Counted from the first letter of the stretch, positions 8,170-16,621 are shown. The stretch is DNA of 64,000 nt from Iamia sp963728655 (GCA_963728655.1 CAVSLD010000002.1:496001-560000), one strand, 5' to 3'. The notes: generated by a model from the letters alone, not told the origin. A program made the numbers and translations.

Positions 8170-9678
8170 ATGTGCGGCATCGTCGGCCTGTGGGACGTGG
8201 CCTCCGCGGCGGAGGTCGACACCCTGCTGTCGACCCTCGTCCACCGGGGGCCCGACGGACGGGGGACCACCACCCTCGACCCGGGTCGGGCCCTGGGCCA
8301 CCAGCGGCTGAGCATCGTCGACCTCGAGTCGGGGGCCCAGCCCTTCGTCCAGACCGACGCCGACGGCACCGTGCGGGCCCTCGTGGCCAACGGCGAGATC
8401 TACAACGCCCCCGCCCTCCGGGTGGAGCTGCACCGGGCGCCCTTCGCGTCGGCCAGCGACAGCGAGGTCATCCTCCACCTGCTCGAGGACGACCCCGGCG
8501 CCGTCGAGCGCCTGCACGGCATGTTCGCCTTCGCCCTGGCCGAGGGCGACGAGCTGCTGCTCGGCCGCGACCCCCTCGGGATCAAGCCCCTCTACGTGGG
8601 CGCGGTCGACGGCGGCACCGTGTTCGCGTCGGAGCTGAAGGCCCTGCCCGCCGGCACCGTCGGCGCCCGCGCCCTGCCCCCGGGCACCACCCTCTCATCG
8701 GTCGACGGCGAGCACCGCTACGCCGCGGTGCCCGACGCCCCCGCCGCGGCGGAGGGGTCGATCTCCCTCGAGGCCGCGGCCCGCCGGGTGCACGACGTCC
8801 TCGACGCCGCGGTGGTCGACCGGCTCATGGCCGACGTGCCGGTGGGGGCGTTCCTCTCCGGCGGGCTCGACTCCAGCGCCATCTGCGCGGTGATGCGCCA
8901 GCACGTCGACGAGCTCCACACCTTCACCGTCGGCCTCGCGGGCAGCCCCGACCTGGTCGCGGCCCGGGTGGTGGCCGAGCACCTCGGGACGATCCACCAC
9001 GAGCACGTGCTCACCGCCGAGGAGGTGGCCGCGGCGGTCCCCGAGGTCGTGGTGGCGCTCGAGTCCTTCGACCAGGACCTCGTGCGCTCGGCCGTGCCCA
9101 CCTGGTTCGTGGCCCGCCTGGCGGCCCAGCAGGTGAAGGTGGTGCTGACCGGCGAGGGCGCCGACGAGCTCTTCGCCGGCTACCGCTACCACAAGGACAT
9201 CACCGATCCGGAGGCCCTCCAGGCCGAGGCCCGGCGCTCCATCGGCGAGCTCCACCACGTCAACCTCCAGCGGGTCGACCGCATGACCATGGCCCACTCG
9301 CTGGAGGCCCGGGTGCCGTTCCTCGACACCCGGATGATCGCCACCGCCCTGGCCCTGCCGGCCGAGCTGCGCCTGCCCACCGTGGGCGGCATCGAGAAGA
9401 CCCTCCTGCGCATGGCCGTCGACGACCTGCTGCCCCACGACATCGTGTGGCGCGACAAGGCCCAGTTCGACGAGGGCTCGGGCACCGCCGACCTGCTGCC
9501 CACGCTCGAGCACCTCTCCGACGGGATCGACCTCGAGGCCTACCGGGCGGCCCACCCCGGCACCGACCTGCGGTCGGTCGAGGAGTGCGGCTACCACCAG
9601 GTGCTGGCCACCGGGGTCGCCCACCCCGAGGTGGTCCTTCCCACCGTCGCTCGGTGGGCCGACCGCCCCGCCGCCTGA
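8170..9678 (+). CDS. asnB: asparagine synthetase, glutamine-hydrolysing
   Basis: A 502-residue two-domain enzyme that converts aspartate, glutamine and ATP to asparagine. The N-terminal class II glutaminase domain begins MCGIVGLWD, with Cys2 as nucleophile after Met removal, and contains HRGPDG and GHQRLSIVDL. The C-terminal synthetase domain has the pyrophosphate loop SGGLDSSA and the GEGADELFAGY motif. MTMAHSLEARVPFLD follows further on, a usual feature of bacterial AsnB. The length matches the shorter AsnB forms. ATG 8170 is fixed by the need to expose Cys2, and TACCCT lies 7 bases upstream. Convergent with the desaturase, the two stop codons being 10 bases apart within a weak GCCTGA/TCAGGC dyad. 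Confidence 0.93.
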   Translation: MCGIVGLWDVASAAEVDTLLSTLVHRGPDGRGTTTLDPGRALGHQRLSIVDLESGAQPFVQTDADGTVRALVANGEIYNAPALRVELHRAPFASASDSEVILHLLEDDPGAVERLHGMFAFALAEGDELLLGRDPLGIKPLYVGAVDGGTVFASELKALPAGTVGARALPPGTTLSSVDGEHRYAAVPDAPAAAEGSISLEAAARRVHDVLDAAVVDRLMADVPVGAFLSGGLDSSAICAVMRQHVDELHTFTVGLAGSPDLVAARVVAEHLGTIHHEHVLTAEEVAAAVPEVVVALESFDQDLVRSAVPTWFVARLAAQQVKVVLTGEGADELFAGYRYHKDITDPEALQAEARRSIGELHHVNLQRVDRMTMAHSLEARVPFLDTRMIATALALPAELRLPTVGGIEKTLLRMAVDDLLPHDIVWRDKAQFDEGSGTADLLPTLEHLSDGIDLEAYRAAHPGTDLRSVEECGYHQVLATGVAHPEVVLPTVARWADRPAA

Positions 9679-9688
9679 CGGCGGACGC

Positions 9689-10873
9689 TCAGGCCGCCGC
9701 CCGCGCCGGCTCGGCGATGGCCGGGGCGTCGGTGCGGGTGTCCTCGCCCCCGGGGAGGGCGTAGCGCCAGATCTTGCGCATCGTCGTGCCGATCTGCCGG
9801 CTGAAGCGCCCGGTGTTGTAGGGCAGGCCGTAGCGCTCGCACAGGCCGCGCACCCGCACCGACACCTCGGCGTAGCGGTTGGACGGCATGTCCGGGAACA
9901 GGTGGTGCTCGATCTGGAAGCTGAGGTTGCCGGACACGAGGTGGAACGGCCCCGAGCCCGTGATGTTGGCGGCGGCCAGCAGCTGGCGCAGGTACCACCC
10001 GGCACGGGTCTCGTCCTCGACCACCTGGCGGTCGAACAGGTGCACCCCGTCGGGGAAGTGGCCGCAGAAGATGATCAGGTACGACCACACGTTGCGGATG
10101 AGGTTGGCGCCGGCGTTGGCCAGGGCCACGTCGGTGAAGCGCGGCCCGGCCAGCGCCGGCCACAGCACGTAGTCCTTGGTCATCTGTCGACCGGCCTTGC
10201 GGGCGAAGCCCCGGAGGAGCTCGACCTGGGTGGCCTTCTCCTCGGTGGTCCCCGAGAGCAGCTTCTCCGGGTCGAGCTCGTGGAGGCCCACGCCGTACTC
10301 GAACAGGAGCATGAGCAGGACGTTGTAGGCGGGCTGGGCCAGGTACACCGGGTTCCAGGGCTGCTCCGAGGAGGTGCGGAGGATCTCGTAGCCGATGTCG
10401 CGGTCCTTGCCCATCACGTTGGTCCAGGTGTGGTGGACGATGTTGTGGCCGTGCTTCCAGTGGTCGGAGGCGCAGGTGGTGTCCCACTCCCAGGTGGTGG
10501 AGCTGATCTCGGGATCGTCCATCCAGTCCCACTGGCCGTGCATGACGTTGTGGCCGATCTCCATGTTCTCCAGGACCTTGGCCAGGCCCAGCCCGGCCGC
10601 CCCCAGGCCGAGGAGGCCGAGGCCCACCCGCGCCCCCGCCCCGGAGCGGACGCCACGGCCCCGCCGGGCCCGCAGCAGGGCGCCGGCCTCCATCACGAGG
10701 CGCGAGCCCACCGCGAGGGTGCGTTGGGTGCGGATGAGGCGCTTGATGTAGCGCTCGTCGTCGGTGCCGAGGCTGGCGATGGTCTCGTCGTAGATCGCGT
10801 CGAGCTCGCGGCCGATGGCCTCCACCTCCTCGGCGTCGAGGTCGAGCGGCAGGGTGGTGTGGGCGTGGCTCAC
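9689..10873 (-). CDS. membrane acyl-CoA/acyl-lipid desaturase (DesA3-like)
   Basis: A 394-residue integral membrane di-iron fatty acid desaturase. Three histidine clusters are visible: HNVMH, HGHNIVHH and QIEHHLF. These ligate the iron centre that inserts a double bond into a fatty acyl chain. The middle contains hydrophobic spans around GLGLLGLGAAGLGLAKVL and NVWSYLIIFCGHF. GTG 10873 overlaps the stop of the upstream reductase by four bases (GTGA), implying translational coupling. Desaturase plus dedicated flavin/2Fe-2S reductase matches the mycobacterial DesA3 (Rv3229c)/Rv3230c pair, a stearoyl-CoA delta-9 desaturase. The position of the double bond here is inferred from that pairing only; QxxHH in the third box is also seen in other front-end types. 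Confidence 0.87.
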   Translation of the reverse strand: MSHAHTTLPLDLDAEEVEAIGRELDAIYDETIASLGTDDERYIKRLIRTQRTLAVGSRLVMEAGALLRARRGRGVRSGAGARVGLGLLGLGAAGLGLAKVLENMEIGHNVMHGQWDWMDDPEISSTTWEWDTTCASDHWKHGHNIVHHTWTNVMGKDRDIGYEILRTSSEQPWNPVYLAQPAYNVLLMLLFEYGVGLHELDPEKLLSGTTEEKATQVELLRGFARKAGRQMTKDYVLWPALAGPRFTDVALANAGANLIRNVWSYLIIFCGHFPDGVHLFDRQVVEDETRAGWYLRQLLAAANITGSGPFHLVSGNLSFQIEHHLFPDMPSNRYAEVSVRVRGLCERYGLPYNTGRFSRQIGTTMRKIWRYALPGGEDTRTDAPAIAEPARAAA

Positions 10874-11961
10874 GATGTCTCCTGGAGGTCGATGGTGCAG
10901 TCGCCGGCGGCCGCCGCGGTGCAGATCTGCACCGGGCGCCCCGGCTCGTCGATGAGGTCGCCGGTGCGCAGGTCGCGCACCGACCCGGTGGCGAGGGGGA
11001 CGTCGCAGGTGTGGCAGATCCCCATGCGACAGCCGTGGGCCGGGTTGAGCCCGGCGTCCTCGGCCACCCGCAGCAGCGGGGTGGCGGCGTCGGCGTCGGC
11101 CGCCACCTCCCCGCCCCCGGACAGGAAGGTCGCCGTGCCCCCCTGGGCGTCGGCGTCGATCTCGGCCAGGGAGGCCCGGAAGCGCTCGACGTGGACCGAG
11201 CCCGCGCCGGGGACGTCGCGGTGGTGCTCCTCCACCGCCTCGATCAGGCCCTGGGGCCCGCAGACCCAGACCTCCCGCTCCCGCCAGTCCGGGCACAGGG
11301 CGTCGAGCTGCTCCCGGCAGAAGTGCGCCCCGTGGTCGCTGCGGGTGAGGACGGGGTGGAGGTGGTAGCGCCGGTGCTCGGCGGCCATGCGCTCGAGCTC
11401 GGAGGCGAAGATGACGTCGTGGCGGGTGGGGGCGTAGTGCAGGTGGGCCACGTCGGGCATGTTCCCGACGATCGCCCAGGTCCGCAGCATGCTCATGACC
11501 GGCGTGATGCCGGAGCCGGCGGTGACGAACAGAGGGCGCACCGGGACGGCCTCGGGCACCAGGAAGTCGCCCTGGGGCAGGCCGATGGGCAGGTGGGTCC
11601 CGGGGCGCAGGTCGCGCACCAGGTGCCCCGACATGCGGCCGCCGTCGAGCACCTTCACGGTGATGGTGATGCAACCGTCCCGACGCTCGGGTGAGGAGGA
11701 GATGGAGTAGGTGCGGGTGAAGCGTCGGCCGTCGATGGGGACGCCGACCCGGATGTGCTGGCCGGCGCGGTGGCGGCGCCAGCCCCGGCCCGGGCGCAGG
11801 GTGATGGTGCGGGCATCGGGGGTCTCGTCCCGCACCTCCTCGACGCGGGCCTGGAGCCGGTGGGAGCTCCAGAGGGGGTTCACCAGCTCGACGTAGTGCG
11901 AGGCGCGCAGGGGGCTGGCGAAGGCGTCGACCACCTCTCCGACCCGCTCCTTGATGCGCAT
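10870..11961 (-). CDS. ferredoxin reductase with C-terminal 2Fe-2S domain, electron donor to the desaturase
   Basis: A 363-residue fusion. An FAD-binding barrel (RTYSISSSPER, the RxYS flavin motif) is followed by an NAD(P)H-binding domain (GSGITPVMSML; CGPQGLIEAVEEH). The C-terminal plant-type ferredoxin domain carries the cysteine cluster CRMGICHTCDVPL plus a later QICTAAAAGDC. It passes electrons from NAD(P)H to the desaturase encoded immediately downstream. The chosen start is ATG 11961 (MRIKERVGEVVD), with GGAGAGG 6-8 bases upstream; an earlier in-frame ATG would overlap the promoter. This domain order equals that of mycobacterial Rv3230c. Confidence 0.87.
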   Translation of the reverse strand: MRIKERVGEVVDAFASPLRASHYVELVNPLWSSHRLQARVEEVRDETPDARTITLRPGRGWRRHRAGQHIRVGVPIDGRRFTRTYSISSSPERRDGCITITVKVLDGGRMSGHLVRDLRPGTHLPIGLPQGDFLVPEAVPVRPLFVTAGSGITPVMSMLRTWAIVGNMPDVAHLHYAPTRHDVIFASELERMAAEHRRYHLHPVLTRSDHGAHFCREQLDALCPDWREREVWVCGPQGLIEAVEEHHRDVPGAGSVHVERFRASLAEIDADAQGGTATFLSGGGEVAADADAATPLLRVAEDAGLNPAHGCRMGICHTCDVPLATGSVRDLRTGDLIDEPGRPVQICTAAAAGDCTIDLQETS

Positions 11962-11990
11962 GCCCGATCCTCTCCGTCGCGATCGGGAGG

Positions 11991-12019
11991 AGACTACCCC
12001 GACCGCTACCGCCGGTAAC
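11991..12019 (-). promoter_or_regulatory. promoter with overlapping palindrome upstream of the reductase-desaturase operon
   Basis: On the minus strand TAGTCT (11991-11996) is a plausible -10. About 17 bases upstream the region GTTACC overlaps the palindrome TACCG-n-CGGTA (12007-12017). A repressor bound there would block RNA polymerase, but no partner regulator is identified. Unlike many genes in this window, this one has a leader and a Shine-Dalgarno sequence. Confidence 0.4.
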
Positions 12020-12052
12020 ATGACGGTCGTCACCAGGGGCAGCCCGCCCCCG

Positions 12053-13018
12053 TCAGCCCATCGTGAGCACCACGTTGCCCAGGGCCCGGCGCTCGTCGAG
12101 GGCGGCGAGGGCGGCGCCGGCCTCGACGAGGGGGTGGGTGGACCCGATGGCCGGCGTCAGGCGGCCGGCCTCGAGGTGGGGCAGCAGGCGGGCCCACTGC
12201 TCGGCCAGCAGGCCCGGCGTGGCCATGGCCAGCTCGCCCCAGGCCACCCCCACGACCGAGGTGTTCGCCAGCAGCAGCCGGTTGACCTTGACCGTCGGGA
12301 TCTCGCCGCCCACGAAGCCGAGCACGAGGAGGCGTCCCTCCCGGGCCAGGCTGCGGAGCGAGTCGGTGAAGCGGTCGCCGCCCACCGGGTCGACCACCAC
12401 GTCGACGCCGCGACCGTCGGTGAGCTCACGGGCCGCGTCCTTGAAGCCCTCGACGGGGAGCGTCTCGTCGGCCCCGAGGCTCCGGGCCAGCTCCGCCTTC
12501 TCCTCGGTGGAGGTGACCGCCAGCACCCGTGCCCCCAGCGCGCCAGCCAGCTGCACCGACGCCGCCCCCACGCCCCCGGCGGCACCGTGCACCAGCACCG
12601 TCTCGCCCGCCTGCACCCGGCCCCGGCGGCCGAGGGCCAGCTCGGCGGTCAGGTGGTTCACCGGCAGGGCTGCGCCCTCGACGAAGGAGATCCCGTCGGG
12701 CAGGGGGAACACCGAGTCGGCGCCGGCTGCGGCCACCTCGGCGAAGCCGCCGATGCCGCACAGGGCCGCCACCCGGTCTCCGGGGACCAGACCGCAGCCG
12801 TCCGGCGCCGACCACACCGTGCCCGCCACCTGCGACCCCGGCACGAACGGCGGGGTCGGCTTCATCTGGTACTCCCCCCGGGTCAGCAGCACGTCGGGGT
12901 AGGTGACGCCCGCTGCGGCCACCTCGACGAGGACCCGGCCGTGGGCCACGGGGTCGTCGACCTCGGCCACCTCCACCGCACCGGGTCCGTCCAGCCGGGT
13001 CACCAAGATGGCCTGCAC
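12053..13018 (-). CDS. quinone oxidoreductase-like MDR (zinc-free alcohol dehydrogenase family) protein
   Basis: A 321-residue medium-chain dehydrogenase/reductase of the zeta-crystallin/QOR type. The Rossmann motif is VLVHGAAGGVGAASVQLA. GVTYPDVLLTRGEYQ and PPFVPGSQVAGTV in the N-terminal GroES-like domain are typical of NADPH:quinone reductases and their relatives. The structural zinc cysteine cluster is absent. It catalyses NADPH-dependent reduction of quinones or enones. The start is GTG 13018, with GAGGAG 5-6 bases upstream and a -10-like TACGGT at 13045-13050. It is divergent from the TetR regulator, whose operator lies in the shared gap, so it is a likely regulatory target. Confidence 0.88.
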   Translation of the reverse strand: MQAILVTRLDGPGAVEVAEVDDPVAHGRVLVEVAAAGVTYPDVLLTRGEYQMKPTPPFVPGSQVAGTVWSAPDGCGLVPGDRVAALCGIGGFAEVAAAGADSVFPLPDGISFVEGAALPVNHLTAELALGRRGRVQAGETVLVHGAAGGVGAASVQLAGALGARVLAVTSTEEKAELARSLGADETLPVEGFKDAARELTDGRGVDVVVDPVGGDRFTDSLRSLAREGRLLVLGFVGGEIPTVKVNRLLLANTSVVGVAWGELAMATPGLLAEQWARLLPHLEAGRLTPAIGSTHPLVEAGAALAALDERRALGNVVLTMG

Positions 13019-13082
13019 GTGTGCTCCTCGGATCGGGGGAGCGGACCGTACCGCCCCGGGCCCGGCGTCGCCGAGGGAAACC

Positions 13083-13111
13083 TTGACACCGTTACATAAC
13101 GGTGCCAATGT
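13083..13111 (+). promoter_or_regulatory. TetR promoter with embedded 8-2-8 operator
   Basis: A consensus -35 TTGACA (13083-13088) is followed 17 bases later by CAATGT (13106-13111). That hexamer ends 6 bases before GTG 13118, so the transcript is probably leaderless. A perfect palindrome CACCGTTA-CA-TAACGGTG (13087-13104) fills the spacer. It is the likely binding site for the adjacent TetR protein, giving autorepression. It also lies upstream of the divergent quinone oxidoreductase. Confidence 0.75.
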
Positions 13112-13117
13112 CGATGC

Positions 13118-13711
13118 GTGGCCACCCAGGAGGAGCGTCGGGCCCAGACCCGCGAGGCCCTCCTGGAGGCGGGCGCGACGCTGTTCGCCGAGCGGGGCGT
13201 CGCCGGCGCGTCGGTCGATGCCATCGCCGAGCGGGCGGGCCGCACCTCGGGCGCGCTCTACGACCACTTCGGATCCAAGGAGGGCCTGCTCTTCGCCCTC
13301 CTGGCCGGTTGGGTCGACGACGCCACCGCGGTGATCACCGCGGAGCAGGCCACGGCCTCGTCGCTCGACGAGTGGGTCGCGGTCCTGTGGCGCGCCGTCT
13401 CGGAGCCGCCCTCGGGCGACGCCCGCTGGATCGCCCTGGAGCACGAGCTGTGGAGCTGGGCGGCCCAGAGCGAGCGGGCCCGCCGCCACCTCGCCCGGCG
13501 CTACCAGGCGGCCTGGGACGGGGTCGACGCGGTGGCGACCACCTGGGCCGATCCCGCGCCCGACGTGCGGGTCGGCCCCGCCGTCATCGGCCTCCTGCTG
13601 GGTCTGGAGATGATGCGCCGCATCGACCCCGCCGCCGTCACCGACGCCACCGCGGTGGCCGCCCTCCGGGCCGTGCTCACCGCCGCCCCCGACCGCACCC
13701 CGACCCGATGA
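13118..13711 (+). CDS. TetR-family transcriptional regulator
   Basis: A 197-residue regulator. The N-terminal helix-turn-helix is textbook TetR: TREALLEAGATLFAERGVAG, then SVDAIAERAG and GALYDHFGSKEGLL (residues about 10-60). The C-terminal ligand and dimer domain is divergent and rich in Trp, Ala and Arg, so the effector is unknown. It begins at GTG 13118 without a Shine-Dalgarno. The operator in its own promoter implies autoregulation, and the divergent quinone oxidoreductase is the probable second target, perhaps in response to a quinone or electrophile. Confidence 0.93.
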   Translation: MATQEERRAQTREALLEAGATLFAERGVAGASVDAIAERAGRTSGALYDHFGSKEGLLFALLAGWVDDATAVITAEQATASSLDEWVAVLWRAVSEPPSGDARWIALEHELWSWAAQSERARRHLARRYQAAWDGVDAVATTWADPAPDVRVGPAVIGLLLGLEMMRRIDPAAVTDATAVAALRAVLTAAPDRTPTR

Positions 13712-13725
13712 CCACCCCGCCACCC

Positions 13726-13752
13726 GTCACGAGGTGCCAGGCACCTCGTGAC
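13726..13752. repeat. palindromic repeat with GTGCCWGGCAC core
   Basis: Arms GTCACGAGGTGCC (13726-13738) and GGCACCTCGTGAC (13740-13752) flank a single central A. A partial extra arm, CACCTCGTGAC, follows at 13755-13765. The core GTGCC-A-GGCAC matches that of the palindrome at 27290 apart from the central base, while the flanks differ. It lies just after the TetR gene. Confidence 0.85.
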
Positions 13753-13827
13753 GCCACCTCGTGACCCCGCCCTCGACCTGACCTCCCGGCCCCGGCCGGA
13801 CCGACCCCACCACCAGGAGACCAACCC

Positions 13828-14961
13828 ATGCGCACCCCTGTCTGCGACGACCTCGGCATCGAGTTCCCGATCTTCGCCTTCACCCACTGCCGCGACGTCG
13901 TCGCCGCCGTGTCCAGGGCCGGCGGCTTCGGCGTGCTCGGCGCCGTCGGCTTCACGCCCGAGCAGCTCGAGGTGGAGCTGGCCTGGATCGACGAGCACGT
14001 GGGCGACCGGCCCTACGGCGTCGACATCGTCATCCCCGGCAAGTACGAGGGCATGGACGACATGGACGCCGACCACCTGGCCCAGACGCTGCGCGAGATG
14101 GTGCCCGAGGAGCACCTCGCCTTCGCCCGCAAGCTCCTGGCCGACCGCGGCGTGCCCGAGCTGCCCGAGGGCGAGAGCAACGAGCTCCAGCTCCTCGGCT
14201 GGACCGAGGCCACCGCCCTGCCCCAGGTCCAGACGGCCCTGGCCCACCCGAAGGTGGCGCTCATCGCCAACGCCCTCGGCACGCCGCCGGTCGAGGTCAT
14301 CGAGCTGATCCACGACGCCGGGCGCAAGGTCGCGGCCCTGTGCGGCTCGCCCCACCAGGCCCTGAAGCACAAGGAGGCCGGCGTCGACCTGGTCATCGCC
14401 CAGGGGGGCGAGGGCGGCGGCCACACCGGCGAGGTCGGCTCCATCGTCCTCTGGCCCCAGATCGCGGCGGCCATCGCCCCCACCCCCATGCTCGCCGCCG
14501 GCGGCATCGGGTCGGGCCAGCAGATCGCGGCGGCGCTCAGCCTCGGGGCCCAGGGCGTGTGGGCCGGCTCCCTGTGGCTCACCGTCGAGGAGGCCGACCT
14601 GCCCCCGGCCCAGAAGCAGCAGCTGCTCGACGCCACCTCGCGCGACACCGTGCGCTCGAAGTCCTTCACCGGCAAGCCCTGCCGCATGATCAAGACCGAG
14701 TGGACCGAGGCCTGGTCGTCCGACGACGCCCCCGACCCCCTGCCCATGCCGCTGCAGTACATGGTGTCGGGCGACTGCGTGGCCCGCAGCCACCGCTACG
14801 CCGACAAGGCCCTCTCGGTCATGTTCAACCCGGTGGGCCAGGTCGTGGGCCAGCTCAACGGGGTGGAGAAGACCGCCGCGGTCGTCCAGCGCCTCGTCGA
14901 GGAGTACCTCGAGGCGGTCGATCGCCTCGACGCCCTCACCGCGGCCGCAGCCGGCGCCTGA
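13828..14961 (+). CDS. nitronate monooxygenase (2-nitropropane dioxygenase) family protein
   Basis: A 377-residue FMN-dependent TIM-barrel enzyme. It opens with CDDLGIEFPIFAFTHCRDVVA, the usual N-terminal flavin-site segment (longest run quoted is CDDLGIEFPIF). It also has AQGGEGGGHTGEVG, the conserved QGxEGGGHxG phosphate-binding motif, and AAGGIGSGQQIAAAL. Family members oxidise alkyl nitronates to carbonyls and nitrite, or act as NADH:quinone reductases. The body contains an insertion around residues 65-125 relative to the simplest members. ATG 13828 is preceded by AGGAGACC. The OYE-type gene starts 7 bases after its stop, so the two are probably co-transcribed. Confidence 0.85.
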   Translation: MRTPVCDDLGIEFPIFAFTHCRDVVAAVSRAGGFGVLGAVGFTPEQLEVELAWIDEHVGDRPYGVDIVIPGKYEGMDDMDADHLAQTLREMVPEEHLAFARKLLADRGVPELPEGESNELQLLGWTEATALPQVQTALAHPKVALIANALGTPPVEVIELIHDAGRKVAALCGSPHQALKHKEAGVDLVIAQGGEGGGHTGEVGSIVLWPQIAAAIAPTPMLAAGGIGSGQQIAAALSLGAQGVWAGSLWLTVEEADLPPAQKQQLLDATSRDTVRSKSFTGKPCRMIKTEWTEAWSSDDAPDPLPMPLQYMVSGDCVARSHRYADKALSVMFNPVGQVVGQLNGVEKTAAVVQRLVEEYLEAVDRLDALTAAAAGA

Positions 14962-14968
14962 GGGTCCC

Positions 14969-16153
14969 GTGGCCTCGCCCTTCACCCCCTTCCGGCTGGG
15001 GCCGGTCACGCTGCGCAACCGCATCGTCAAGGCCGCCACCTTCGAGGGGGTGATGCCCAAGGGGGCCGTCACCGACGACCTCGTCGCCTTCCACCGGACG
15101 GTGGCCCGGGGCGGGGCCGCCCTCACCACGGTGGCCTACTGCGCGGTGATGCCGGAGGGGCGCGTGCAGCGCCACACCCTGGTGATGGACGAGGCCACCG
15201 GTCGCGACCTGCGTCGGCTCACCGACGCCGTGCACGAGGAGGGGGCGGCGGTCGCGGCCCAGCTGGGCCACGCCGGGCTGGTGGCCGACACCCGCTCCAA
15301 CCGCATGCGCACCCTGGCCCCGTCGACGCGGCTCTCGCTGCCGGCCCAGGGCCTGGTCCGGGCGGCCACCGACGCCCAGCTCGACGCGGTGGTCGAGGCC
15401 TTCCGGACCGCGGCGCGCCACGCCGTGGCTGCGGGGTTCGACGTGCTGGAGGTCCACCTGGGCCACGGCTACCTGCTCAGCTCGTTCCTCTCGCCCCAGC
15501 TCAACCGCCGGCGCGACCGGTGGGGCGGCGACCTGGAGGGCCGCAGCGCGTTCCCCCGCCGGGTGGTCGCTGCGGTGCGCGACGAAGTGGGCGACGCCGT
15601 CGCGGTGACGGCCAAGGTGGGCATGGTCGACGGGCCGCGGCGAGGCCTGGGCATCGACGAGGGCGTGGCCGTCGCCCGCCTCCTGGAGGCCGACGGTCAC
15701 CTCGACGCCCTCGAGCTCACCGCCGGCAGCTCGCTGCAGGACCCCATGTACCTGTTCCGGGGCGATGTCCCCCTCGAGCAGATGGCGGCGACCCAGCCGG
15801 GCGCGGCCGGCCTCGGCCTGCGGGTCGTGGGGCGCCGGATGTTCAAGCGGTACCCCTTCGAGGAGGGCTTCCTGCGGCCCCTCGCCCGCCAGGTGCGGGC
15901 CGCGGTCGACATGCCGCTGATCCTCCTGGGCGGCATCAACCGGCTCGACACGGTCGAGTCGGCCCTCGACGAGGGCTTCGAGCTGGTGGCCATGGGCCGG
16001 GCCCTGCTGCGCGACCCGGACCTGGTGGAGTCCTTCCGCACCGGGGCCCGGGCCGAGTCCCGCTGCACCCACTGCAACGAGTGCATGCCCACCATCTACG
16101 CCGGCACCCACTGCGTCCTGGCCGAGCCCGACCGCCCTCGCTCCCGCCCCTGA
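14969..16153 (+). CDS. NADH:flavin oxidoreductase, Old Yellow Enzyme family
   Basis: A 394-residue FMN TIM-barrel ene-reductase. The N-terminal FTPFRLGPVTLRNRIVKAAT is characteristic, followed by AQLGHAGLVAD (flavin-site His) and HLGHGYLLSSFLSPQLNRR. The end, RCTHCNECMPT plus a further Cys, resembles the start of the iron-sulfur region of 2,4-dienoyl-CoA reductases, but the protein stops soon after, without the extra flavodoxin and NADH domains. The start is GTG 14969. It probably forms a two-gene operon with the upstream nitronate monooxygenase; both act on electron-poor small molecules. Confidence 0.87.
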   Translation: MASPFTPFRLGPVTLRNRIVKAATFEGVMPKGAVTDDLVAFHRTVARGGAALTTVAYCAVMPEGRVQRHTLVMDEATGRDLRRLTDAVHEEGAAVAAQLGHAGLVADTRSNRMRTLAPSTRLSLPAQGLVRAATDAQLDAVVEAFRTAARHAVAAGFDVLEVHLGHGYLLSSFLSPQLNRRRDRWGGDLEGRSAFPRRVVAAVRDEVGDAVAVTAKVGMVDGPRRGLGIDEGVAVARLLEADGHLDALELTAGSSLQDPMYLFRGDVPLEQMAATQPGAAGLGLRVVGRRMFKRYPFEEGFLRPLARQVRAAVDMPLILLGGINRLDTVESALDEGFELVAMGRALLRDPDLVESFRTGARAESRCTHCNECMPTIYAGTHCVLAEPDRPRSRP

Positions 16154-16170
16154 CCCGCGGCTCCCCTCCC

Positions 16171-16282
16171 GAAGTGGTCAGCCCTGCCGGTGCCCGGGCA
16201 CCGGGATCCCTGACCGGTTCGGGTGGGCGCTCGAAGTGGTCAGCCCTGGCGGTGCCCGGGCACCGGGATCCCTGACCACTTC
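16171..16282. repeat. 62-bp tandem dyad repeat, two copies (family B)
   Basis: Two dyads of 50 bp start at 16171 and 16233, an exact 62-bp period. Each begins GAAGTGGTCAG and contains the palindromic centre GGTGCCCGGGCACC. The second copy closes with CTGACCACTTC, giving an almost continuous hairpin. The first closes with CTGACCGGTTC, so its right arm is diverged towards family A. Located between an operon end and a small membrane protein gene. Confidence 0.85.
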
Positions 16283-16332
16283 GCACCCGTGCCCGGCCGG
16301 GCCCGGCGGGGAGGAGGGCGCGGGGGCGGTCC

Positions 16333-16338
16333 TAGCCT
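16333..16338 (+). promoter_or_regulatory. -10 element, leaderless spacing
   Basis: TAGCCT ends 6 bases before GTG 16345 of the small membrane protein. Confidence 0.45.
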
Positions 16339-16344
16339 CGGGGT

Positions 16345-16617
16345 GTGGAGTGGCGTGCCGTGCTGGGCGTGGTGAGCGGGGTCGGCCTGGTGGTCGGCAC
16401 GGTGGCGTCGATCGCCCTCGTCGCCTGGATGCGGCTCTTCTTCGGGACCCTCGCGGTGGCCATGGCCGGGGTCGCCGCGGTCGGCTCGCTGGTGGTGTGG
16501 GAGAGGCCGGCGTCGTTCACGTTCCTCGCCGTGGCCGCCGGGTTCGCCGCCCTCGGGGCCGTGCTCCTGCGCTGGGGGAGGGCCACCGACCAGCGCCCCG
16601 ACGCAGGGCCTCCCTGA
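16345..16617 (+). CDS. small membrane protein of unknown function
   Basis: A 90-residue protein with three predicted membrane segments (about residues 5-28, 31-50 and 57-75) and a short charged tail. No family is recognised. A -10 hexamer 6 bases upstream of GTG 16345 supports expression, and the codon use and high third-position GC match its neighbours. Its stop is 4 bases from the stop of the convergent DUF1501 gene. Confidence 0.65.
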   Translation: MEWRAVLGVVSGVGLVVGTVASIALVAWMRLFFGTLAVAMAGVAAVGSLVVWERPASFTFLAVAAGFAALGAVLLRWGRATDQRPDAGPP

Positions 16618-16621
16618 TCGG

